A stretch of 64,000 bases of DNA, taken from positions 705-64,704 of the forward strand of contig NZ_LILC01000011.1 of assembly GCF_001274935.1 (NCBI RefSeq), given 5' to 3'. A program made the position numbers and the translations under genes. Below are positions 57,669 through 64,000 of this stretch, one piece after another; the first letter of the stretch is position 1; each line of letters begins with the position of its first letter. Source of the stretch: Priestia koreensis (GTDB lineage: Bacteria; Bacillota; Bacilli; Bacillales; Bacillaceae_H). The notes beneath the pieces were generated by a model. That model saw nothing but the letters and a program-made list of their open reading frames with translations. It was not told the DNA's origin and searched no databases.

Positions 57669-59324
57669 GTGAAAAAGAGATTATTAACAATTGGTTTGGT
57701 TTTAGGTTTGAGCAGTTCTGTTTCATTTCCATATCATACGCTAGCAGCAGATGTGAAAGAAAAAATTAACTGGAATGCTAAAACGAACACACCTGAATTT
57801 GTTTCTGGTAATCTTGCAACCGCTAAAGGTCTTGTAGCACAAAATCCAAAGAATCTTGTTTTCTCCTATTTTAATGAAAACAAAGGGTTATTCAAACTAG
57901 GTCATCAGGAGGCTGAAAAAGCCCTCGTTGTAAAAGAAGAAAGAGTAGATGATCTTGGATATACTTTTTTACGATTACAGCAAACCTATAAAGGAGTTCC
58001 CGTCTATGGTGGAACTATTACGGCTCATATAAATAAGGAAGGAACCTTAACAGCTGTGTCGGGGACACTACTTCCTAATCTTGAAACTAGTAAAAGCGTG
58101 AACAAAAAAGCAAGCATAACGGCTACGCAAGCGAAAAACAAAGCCGAGAAGGATTTGAAGGGTCTTCTGAAAAGTTCACCAAGTTATGAAAAAGCGCCAA
58201 CTTCTAATCTCGTAATTGTTTCAAAAGGAGGAACACCGCAGTTAGCTTACGCGGTCAACTTTAACTTCTTAAGTCCTGCCCCTGGAAACTGGACGTACAT
58301 GGTTGACGCTAGGGATGGTAAAATCATTGAAAAGTTCAATGAACTTGACCAGGCAAAGCAAGGCCCATCGGTTACGGGAACAGCAACAACAGGTAGTGGA
58401 AAGGGAGTTTTAGGCGCAACAAGAACGCTTAATACGACGTTCTCTTCTAATTCTTATTATTTGCAGGATAGTACAAGAGGAAATGGGATTTTTACGTATG
58501 ATGCAAAAAATCGTCAGCAAGTCCCTGGTGCACTGTGGGTAGACGCCGATAATCAATTGTTTACGACTTATGATGCACCAGCTGTTGATGCTCACTATTA
58601 TGTAGGAGTGACGTATGATTTCTATAAAAATGTATTTGGGCGAAATAGCTATGACAATAAGGGAGCAACTCTGAAATCAACGGTTCACTATGGACGAAGC
58701 TACAACAATGCGTTCTGGAACGGTTCACAAATGGTGTACGGAGATGGGGACGGTCAAACCTTTGTACCGCTATCCGGTGCATTAGATGTGACGGCACATG
58801 AACTTACGCATGCGGTGACAGAATATACGGCGGGACTCGTGTATCAAAACGAATCCGGAGCCATTAACGAAGCGGTTTCTGATATTTTTGGAACGTTAGC
58901 AGAAATTTGGGCGAATGATAATCCAGATTGGGAAATTGGTGAAGATGTGTACACGCCAAAAATATCAGGAGATGCACTTCGTTCGATGTCAGATCCGACA
59001 AAATACGGAGATCCAGATCATTATTCAAAACGTTATACGGGCACACAGGACAATGGGGGAGTTCACACGAATAGTGGAATCGTCAACAAAGCAGCTTACT
59101 TGTTAAGCCAAGGTGGAACGCACTACGGAATCACCGTACAAGGCGTAGGATCTGATAAGCTTGGAAAGATTTTATACCGAACGCTAACGCAGTACTTAAC
59201 AGCTAATGCTACATTTAGCCAGCTTCGTTCTGCAACGGTTCAAGCTGCCACAGACTTGTATGGCTCAGGAAGCCAAGAGGTTAAGTCAGTCAATCAGGCA
59301 TTTGATGCGGTTGGTGTAAAATAA
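57669..59324 (+). CDS. npr: Extracellular neutral protease (M4, thermolysin family)
   Basis: 551 aa pre-pro-enzyme. The signal peptide begins [23 protein letters not shown] and PepSY pro-domains follow ([19 protein letters not shown]). The mature protease starts near residue 235. Zinc ligands are H377 and H381 in HELTH and E401 in GAINEAVSD; the proton-donor histidine is in GGVHTNSG. It resembles B. megaterium NprM but is clearly a different sequence. The GTG at 57669 lies 8 nt behind GGGAG; an ATG at 57648, 11 nt behind GGAGG, adds seven residues. Likely controlled by the adjacent NprR-like regulator. Confidence 0.93.
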   Translation: MKKRLLTIGLVLGLSSSVSFPYHTLAADVKEKINWNAKTNTPEFVSGNLATAKGLVAQNPKNLVFSYFNENKGLFKLGHQEAEKALVVKEERVDDLGYTFLRLQQTYKGVPVYGGTITAHINKEGTLTAVSGTLLPNLETSKSVNKKASITATQAKNKAEKDLKGLLKSSPSYEKAPTSNLVIVSKGGTPQLAYAVNFNFLSPAPGNWTYMVDARDGKIIEKFNELDQAKQGPSVTGTATTGSGKGVLGATRTLNTTFSSNSYYLQDSTRGNGIFTYDAKNRQQVPGALWVDADNQLFTTYDAPAVDAHYYVGVTYDFYKNVFGRNSYDNKGATLKSTVHYGRSYNNAFWNGSQMVYGDGDGQTFVPLSGALDVTAHELTHAVTEYTAGLVYQNESGAINEAVSDIFGTLAEIWANDNPDWEIGEDVYTPKISGDALRSMSDPTKYGDPDHYSKRYTGTQDNGGVHTNSGIVNKAAYLLSQGGTHYGITVQGVGSDKLGKILYRTLTQYLTANATFSQLRSATVQAATDLYGSGSQEVKSVNQAFDAVGVK

Positions 59325-59401
59325 AGGAAAAATAAGGTGAGTGAATACTTCAGGCCACTGAAAAACTTCGAATTTCTTAGATGATCAGTACAACGTAAAA
59401 C

Positions 59402-59449
59402 AAAAAAGCTGGATCGATCCCGTTTTCTGGAATTGATCCAGCTTTTTCT
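59402..59449 (+). terminator. Terminator of the neutral protease gene
   Basis: AAAAAAGCTGGATCGAT pairs with AATTGATCCAGCTTTTT. Confidence 0.88.
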
Positions 59450-59500
59450 TCTCAATTTTAGACCGTTCCTTGGATTTATTCTTGAGGTATGCTCCTCTTT

Positions 59501-59566
59501 AAAAAGGTGCTTGTTCAGTATGTTCCGTTGACTTCAATGAAACGGAATCATTGAGAGCACCCTTTT
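59501..59566. repeat. Long imperfect hairpin
   Basis: AAAAGGTGCT pairs with AGCACCCTTTT, and inside it TTCCGTT pairs with AACGGAA. It lies in the gene-free stretch after the protease. Confidence 0.5.
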
Positions 59567-59603
59567 GAATAAATAGATTTTCTTCATTATAGAGCAAAAA
59601 AAC

Positions 59604-59640
59604 ACCCAAGTTCCTTTTAAAATGGGAACTTGGCTATTAT
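59604..59640 (-). terminator. Minus-strand terminator without a matching gene
   Basis: CCAAGTTCC (59613) pairs with GGAACTTGG (59634). On the minus strand it is followed by GTGTTTTTTT. No protein gene lies upstream on that strand, only the repeat at 59667-59786. Confidence 0.6.
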
Positions 59641-59666
59641 GATCTGATGCAGTTGCTCTAGGTTGT

Positions 59667-59786
59667 TTGGAGCGAAAGATGCGAGACTCCTGCGGGATTA
59701 GCGTGGCAGGTGAGACCCCGCAGAGCAGCGAGGAGGCTCACCGCACGCCCCCCCGGAAATCGAAGCGACCTGGAGTGGAAATCAAC
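59667..59786 (-). repeat. GC-rich structured intergenic repeat element
   Basis: A GC-rich block unlike its surroundings, beginning TTTGGAGCGAAAGATGCGAG and ending CCTGGAGTGGAAATCAAC. Internal pairing includes CTGCGGG with CCCGCAG and GGTGAG with CTCACC. The sequence type is familiar from intergenic repeats in many Bacillaceae, often mis-annotated as small proteins. Orientation is set by the minus-strand terminator next to it. Confidence 0.6.
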
Positions 59787-59937
59787 CCATTCCATTATAA
59801 ACGCAATCCTTTAAGGACTTTTTCAGTGGACTCTGAATACTTGCCTTCTTTTTCTTTTTAGGCGATAGAAGTGGAATGTGCTTTACTCATTCTGCTACAA
59901 TATGCACATAGTCTATATAAAGAAGGGAACGATCAGC

Positions 59938-60243
59938 GTGGAAGAAGTAAAAGTCATTACAACAGATGAGCTAGAGGAAAAACTAGAGAAAAAAGAGCCT
60001 GTTTTACTTGTAGACGTACGAGAAGATGAAGAAGTGGCAGACGGAATGATTCCAGGTGCAAAGCATATTAAAATGGGTGATATTCCAGCGAACGTGGACT
60101 ACTTTGACAAAGATAAAGAGTATATTTTCATTTGTCGTTCTGGAAAACGTAGCGAGAATGTATGCATGTATTTACAAGATCAAGGATACAACGTTCGAAA
60201 TCTTGTAGGTGGTATGCTTGACTGGCACGGAAAAGTAGAATAA
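59938..60243 (+). CDS. ytwF: Rhodanese-like sulfurtransferase (YtwF-like)
   Basis: 101 aa single rhodanese domain. LLVDVREDEEVADGMIPGA and the catalytic cysteine in IFICRSGKRSENV are intact. Such proteins move sulfane sulfur; the partner is not known. The GTG at 59938 follows AGAAGGGAA at about 9 nt; the longer frame to 59878 has no ribosome site. Confidence 0.88.
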   Translation: MEEVKVITTDELEEKLEKKEPVLLVDVREDEEVADGMIPGAKHIKMGDIPANVDYFDKDKEYIFICRSGKRSENVCMYLQDQGYNVRNLVGGMLDWHGKVE

Positions 60244-60250
60244 GAATGAT

Positions 60251-60285
60251 GAAGGGACTTGCTTATAAGCAGGTCTCTTTTTTTA
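60251..60285 (+). terminator. Terminator of ytwF
   Basis: GGACTTGCT pairs with AGCAGGTCT, followed by CTTTTTTT. Confidence 0.8.
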
Positions 60286-60360
60286 TTCCTTTATGTTCAG
60301 AAATGAGCACAATCATAATTTTAAAATCTGGTCGTAAACATAAGAAAAGGAGGGATGTGC

Positions 60361-60597
60361 ATGAGTATGATTCATATCATGAATGTCACAGACAAGGTTA
60401 TTGCGAAAGTTCGGGATGACTATGTAGAACTCTATCTGCAAAAAGAAAGAATTGGCACGGTGAAATTTTTAGAAGAGGGAAAAGTCTATGACATGATAGA
60501 AGGGTATGAGTATGAAGATAACCAAATTTTGAAGCTTATCGATTGTGCACAAGAGCCAATTCAGTACGTTGAAGACTGTGATTTAGGATGGTGTTGA
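60361..60597 (+). CDS. YusG-like DUF2553 protein
   Basis: 78 aa, acidic and soluble, starting MSMIHIMNVTDKVIAKV and ending DCDLGWC. The pattern VELYLQKERIGTVKF-DMIEGYEYED resembles the DUF2553/YusG family; the match is by memory and moderate. The ATG at 60361 is 7 nt behind AAGGAGGG. Followed after 6 bp by cse60. Confidence 0.65.
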   Translation: MSMIHIMNVTDKVIAKVRDDYVELYLQKERIGTVKFLEEGKVYDMIEGYEYEDNQILKLIDCAQEPIQYVEDCDLGWC

Positions 60598-60603
60598 GGG
60601 AAG

Positions 60604-60795
60604 ATGAGGGTGAAAATTTTTGATGAGGAGCATGAGCAGGATTTAGAAGAGGTGTTAAATGAGTTTTTGCAATCTCTTCCTCACAAAAGCATCACGGACA
60701 TTAAATATCAAGTAGCGGTAGGGAAGGATATGGACGGTTCACAAATCTATTGTTTTTCAGCACTTGTCATGTATGAAGAAAAAAGGCATGAATAA
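60604..60795 (+). CDS. cse60: Sporulation protein Cse60-like
   Basis: Up to 63 aa. The core VKIFDEEHEQDLEEVLNEFL and DIKYQVAVGKDMDGSQIYCF matches Cse60, a small sigma-E-dependent acidic protein of B. subtilis of unknown function. A GTG two codons downstream (60610) has better spacing to GAGGGAAG. It ends in a terminator shared with ytfP. Confidence 0.8.
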   Translation: MRVKIFDEEHEQDLEEVLNEFLQSLPHKSITDIKYQVAVGKDMDGSQIYCFSALVMYEEKRHE

Positions 60796-60812
60796 GCTTC
60801 ATGCCTTTTTTT
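60779..60812. terminator. Convergent terminator cse60 / ytfP
   Basis: AAAAAGGCATGAA pairs with TTCATGCCTTTTTT around TAAGC. Confidence 0.88.
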
Positions 60813-60814
60813 GT

Positions 60815-62092
60815 TTAGTTGGTTGTTGCATATTGTCCTGCGTTCATTCCAGCTAAGCGGCCTGTCACTAAGGCAGAGGTAATGTTATAACCACCTGTAT
60901 ATCCGTGAATATCGAGAATTTCTCCGCAGAAGTAAAGACCGTTCATAAATTTTGAAGCCATCTCTTTTGGATGAATTTCTTTGACCGATACACCACCGCC
61001 CGTCACGAATGCCTTCTCTAGTGAAAGCGTTCCGTGAACGTTAAACGTAAAGCTTTTGCATAGCTTTGCAAAATGGCGCAATTTTTCATGTGAGATTTGG
61101 TTCGCAGGCGCTTGCATATCAATGTCTGCCTGTTCGAGTAAAAAGAGCAAATAACGTTCAGGTAAGAAGCCCTTTAACACATTTTTGCTCGCTTTTTTTG
61201 GCTCTTCCTTAAACAGCTTCACAATCTGTTGGAAAACAGCGTCTTCTCGTTGATCTGGTAGGGCATCGATGCTCATCATGACTTGAGAGATCTTTTGCTT
61301 TTTCAGTTCCTTTACAACGTACTGACTGCAGCGAAGAGAGGCTGGGCCTGAAATCCCAAAATGGGTGAAAATCATATCCATTTGGTGCGTAATAACAGGT
61401 TTTCCTTTTTTATTTAGCACACTGACACCTACATCGCGCAGGGAAAGTCCTTGAAGTACTTTCCCTTTAATGAATGCTTCGTTTGAAACAATCGGTACTT
61501 CGGTTGGGAAAAGCTCCGTAATCGTATGACCGGCAGCTTCTGCCCACGCATAGCCATCACCAGTTGACCCGGTGTGTGGAACGGATTTACCACCTACTGC
61601 AATCACGACACTGTTCGTTTGAATTTCTTCACCGTTCTGTAACACAACGCAGGAAACTGCTTCGTCTGTATAACGAACTTCTTTGACCGGAAGATTCGTG
61701 CGCACCGTCACTTTTAAGCGTTTTAATTCACCAATGAGTGCATCTACCACTGACTGAGCTTTGTCTGTGACAGGAAACATTCGTCCATGATCTTCTTCTT
61801 TTAATTGGATCCCAAGATTTTGGAAAAAACGAATGATATCTTCATTATTAAACACAGAAAAGGCACTGTGTAGAAATCGTCCGTTCCCGGGAATGTGTTT
61901 GATCAGCTCATCAATAGGCAAACGGTTCGTCACGTTACAGCGACCACCACCAGAAATGGCAAGCTTTCGTCCCAACTTATTTCCTTTATCTAATAGAAGG
62001 ACTTTCCCACCAGACTCACCCGCAGCAATAGCGGCCATTAATCCAGAAGGTCCTCCTCCAATCACTACCACATCATATTTCACGTTCTTCAT
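60815..62092 (-). CDS. ytfP: HI0933-family flavoprotein YtfP
   Basis: 425 aa. The FAD-binding motif [20 protein letters not shown] is at the N-terminus, then [17 protein letters not shown], a family signature, and C-terminal [16 protein letters not shown]. It is related to BaiN-like NAD(P)/FAD oxidoreductases; the substrate is unknown. Divergent from ytgP. Confidence 0.9.
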   Translation of the reverse strand: MKNVKYDVVVIGGGPSGLMAAIAAGESGGKVLLLDKGNKLGRKLAISGGGRCNVTNRLPIDELIKHIPGNGRFLHSAFSVFNNEDIIRFFQNLGIQLKEEDHGRMFPVTDKAQSVVDALIGELKRLKVTVRTNLPVKEVRYTDEAVSCVVLQNGEEIQTNSVVIAVGGKSVPHTGSTGDGYAWAEAAGHTITELFPTEVPIVSNEAFIKGKVLQGLSLRDVGVSVLNKKGKPVITHQMDMIFTHFGISGPASLRCSQYVVKELKKQKISQVMMSIDALPDQREDAVFQQIVKLFKEEPKKASKNVLKGFLPERYLLFLLEQADIDMQAPANQISHEKLRHFAKLCKSFTFNVHGTLSLEKAFVTGGGVSVKEIHPKEMASKFMNGLYFCGEILDIHGYTGGYNITSALVTGRLAGMNAGQYATTN

Positions 62093-62256
62093 AACCTCAT
62101 TTCAATGCCCATTTTCATTGAACCTGACAAAATGATTGTTTTCTTATAAAATGGGCTAGAATATCTTTTCATTCTACTTATTTTAAATTGTCACTTGCTT
62201 ATTTTCAATGTTATCACTATCATCAATATGTAAGTTTTATTATTGGAGGCAAATCC

Positions 62257-63897
62257 ATGTCTGAATCAAAACTGTTGCGTGGAACGTTTGTCCTAACGTT
62301 AGGCACGTATATTTCAAGAATTTTAGGTATGATTTATTTATTTCCATTCGCTGCACTTGTAGGTGATGTGGGTGGGGCATTGTTTGGCTATGGTTATAAT
62401 CAATACGCCATTTACTTAAGCATTGCGACGATGGGTGTTCCAATGGCCGTGTCGCGATTTGTATCAAAATATAATGCGCTTGGAGACTACTATACGAGCA
62501 GGCGAATGTTCCGTGCTGGAATTAAGATGATGTTCATAACGGGACTTGTTACGTTTGCATTTCTGTATATTATGGCTCCTTTCCTCGCGAAAGCAACGCT
62601 TGGAAATCAAGAGCTTAATAACTCTCTTGCAGATGTAACGATGGTTATTCGGATGGTAAGTGTCGCGCTGATTATTGTGCCAATGATGAGTATTATCCGT
62701 GGATTTTTCCAAGGACATCAATCAATGGGACCAACATCTGTTTCCCAAGTAGTGGAGCAGTTAGCACGCGTTGTCTTTTTACTCGTGTCCACATATATTG
62801 TTATGCGAGTGTTTCATGGCAGCATGGCGCTTGCGGTTGGTTTTGCGACATTCGGTGCATTTATCGGTGCACTAGCTGGATTAGCCGTTTTATTTTGGTA
62901 TTGGAAAAAACGCAAGCCAAATTTAGATAAGCTGTTGGCGCAAAGCGTTGAACCAGCACAAATGACGACTATGCAGATGTTTAAAGAGCTCTTTTCTTAT
63001 GCGGGACCGTTTGTTTTTATCGGTCTAGCAATTCCTCTTTATCAGTACATCGATCAGTTTACATTCAACAAGGCAATGGTCGCAGCTGGACAGGCTGACA
63101 AAGCAGAGTATATGTATGGAATTATTCAATCATGGGTTCCAAAACTCATTATGATTCCAGTATCACTTGCTACGGCTTTTGGGTTAACACTTGTTCCAAC
63201 CATCACTAGTTCATATGCTAGTGGTCAATATGATTTGTTGAAAAAACAAATTGACCAAACGTATCAGACGATCATGTTTCTAGTACTTCCAGCTGTTGTA
63301 GGCTTAATTGTATTAGCATATCCAGCATACAATTTCCTGTTCACGGGAAGTAAAGACGGCGGATTTGTTCTGATGATGTATGCACCAGTTGCGCTATTGT
63401 TTTCATACTTCACCGTAAACGCGGCGATTTTACAAGGTATTAACAAGCAAAAGTACGCAGTTATTAGCTTAATCGTTGGTTTAATTGTAAAAATTTCTAC
63501 TAACTCACTGTTTATTATGTGGTTAGGTGGTACAGGATCGATTGTCTCAACAGCATTAGGCTATGTGATCTCCATTGTATACACATCTGCTATGATTCAA
63601 AACAATGCGGAATACAAGGCAACGGTATTTTGGAAGCGAACGGTCTTAATGTTTGCTTTTGCTGCTTTGATGGGATTATCGGTTTGGATCGTAGAATTCT
63701 TACTTTCTTTCGCTGTGAACTATGAAGACGGAAGAATAGCAGCTGGAATCATCACGATCGCAGGAGCGACAGTTGGACTAGCGGTATATGGAATACTCAC
63801 GTATCGCACAGGTCTTCTCGAGAAGGTGATGGGTAGTCGTATCGTTGGAGTGATTCAACGCAGATTACTTCGAAAAAAAGTATCAAAAGCTTCTTGA
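62257..63897 (+). CDS. ytgP: Lipid II flippase-type MOP transporter YtgP/MurJ
   Basis: 546 aa with about 14 membrane segments. The N-terminal pattern LLRGTFVLTLGTYISRILGM and SIIRGFFQGHQSMGPTSVSQ is that of the SpoVB/YtgP branch of the MVF/MOP superfamily. In B. subtilis YtgP was identified as a MurJ-type lipid II flippase. The ATG at 62257 follows TTGGAGGC; the longer frame to 62188 has no ribosome site. Confidence 0.9.
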   Translation: MSESKLLRGTFVLTLGTYISRILGMIYLFPFAALVGDVGGALFGYGYNQYAIYLSIATMGVPMAVSRFVSKYNALGDYYTSRRMFRAGIKMMFITGLVTFAFLYIMAPFLAKATLGNQELNNSLADVTMVIRMVSVALIIVPMMSIIRGFFQGHQSMGPTSVSQVVEQLARVVFLLVSTYIVMRVFHGSMALAVGFATFGAFIGALAGLAVLFWYWKKRKPNLDKLLAQSVEPAQMTTMQMFKELFSYAGPFVFIGLAIPLYQYIDQFTFNKAMVAAGQADKAEYMYGIIQSWVPKLIMIPVSLATAFGLTLVPTITSSYASGQYDLLKKQIDQTYQTIMFLVLPAVVGLIVLAYPAYNFLFTGSKDGGFVLMMYAPVALLFSYFTVNAAILQGINKQKYAVISLIVGLIVKISTNSLFIMWLGGTGSIVSTALGYVISIVYTSAMIQNNAEYKATVFWKRTVLMFAFAALMGLSVWIVEFLLSFAVNYEDGRIAAGIITIAGATVGLAVYGILTYRTGLLEKVMGSRIVGVIQRRLLRKKVSKAS

Positions 63898-63921
63898 GTG
63901 AAGGGTAAATAAATTAAAAGA

Positions 63922-63962
63922 AAAAGCGGTGCAGAAAGGATATGTTCTGCGCCGCTTTCTTT
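63922..63962 (+). terminator. Terminator of ytgP
   Basis: AAAGCGGTGCAGAA pairs with TTCTGCGCCGCTTT, followed by CTTT. Confidence 0.85.
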
Positions 63963-63990
63963 CGTAAATAAAGAAGGAGGGCGTAATAGA

Positions 63991-64000
63991 ATGAGAATTG
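63991..64000 (+). CDS. Start of a truncated gene, probably pseudouridine synthase ytzG
   Basis: ATGAGAATT lies 9 nt behind AAGGAGGG and runs off the window (M-R-I). Order in B. subtilis, where ytzG follows ytgP, suggests an RsuA-type rRNA pseudouridine synthase; the visible three codons cannot prove it. Confidence 0.4.

Noticed and set aside
59667..59861. A 64-codon plus-strand frame through the GC-rich block
   Set aside because: It has no ribosome site and its coding content is the structured repeat. Frames like this are common artefacts of this repeat type.

Overview
The window is a chromosomal segment of a low-GC Gram-positive spore former of the family Bacillaceae. The best guess is the Priestia (Bacillus) megaterium group. 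The support is gene order close to the Bacillus subtilis glg-men-metK-ytp-leuS-ytgP region, AAGGAGG ribosome binding sites, frequent GTG and TTG starts, sporulation genes (yteA, cse60), S-box, T-box and cobalamin leaders, and an M4 neutral protease. This assignment comes from reading alone; no database search was run.

Layout. 1-560: the tail of a tRNA cluster (His, Gly, Ile, Asn, Ser, Glu) with its terminator. 752-8703: glycogen operon glgBCDAP. 8743-10936 (minus): AIM24-like protein, TspO and YteA. 11186-18678: menaquinone operon menFDHBEC. 18795-22399: cobalamin riboswitch and class I ribonucleotide reductase. 22441-25063 (minus): DUF1540 peptide and a bd-type oxidase pair. 25170-28428: a zinc-starvation cluster (L31 type B, ZnuA-like lipoprotein, CobW/ZagA-like GTPase) with three Zur-like operators, then a beta-carbonic anhydrase. 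28429-35550: yidD, luxS, ytzI, dps, holin-like gene, ytkD, the ytlACD transporter, ytmA and ytmB. 35599-38981: pckA and S-box-controlled metK. 38996-45488: glycosyltransferase/PAP2 pair, ytoA, ytpAB, ytqAB and ytzC. 45719-52862: a small ORF, an unusual pst-like operon (secreted stalk/propeller protein, PstS, PstC, PstA, no PstB), an MFS transporter and a flavin reductase. 53030-55718: T-box and leuS. 55759-59324: a cell-cell signalling locus. 59938-64000: rhodanese, DUF2553, Cse60, YtfP, YtgP/MurJ and the first codons of a likely ytzG.

The most interesting locus is 55759-59324. A minus-strand HTH-TPR regulator of NprR size is followed 20 bp later by a 54-codon secreted pre-peptide gene that is too short for usual ORF calling. 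The pre-peptide ends in two copies of AKGDDLLPPY, and an extracellular neutral protease gene lies divergently. The arrangement and regulator size match NprR-NprX/PlcR-PapR quorum sensing (RRNPP family), but the peptide sequence is unlike NprX or PapR and the motif is duplicated. A 10-mer, ATTTTCTCAA, occurs three times around the divergent promoters and may be the operator.

Other points of note are a B12 riboswitch on an oxygen-dependent RNR, a pst operon without its ATPase, a structured intergenic repeat with its own minus-strand terminator, and several unexplained strong inverted repeats.
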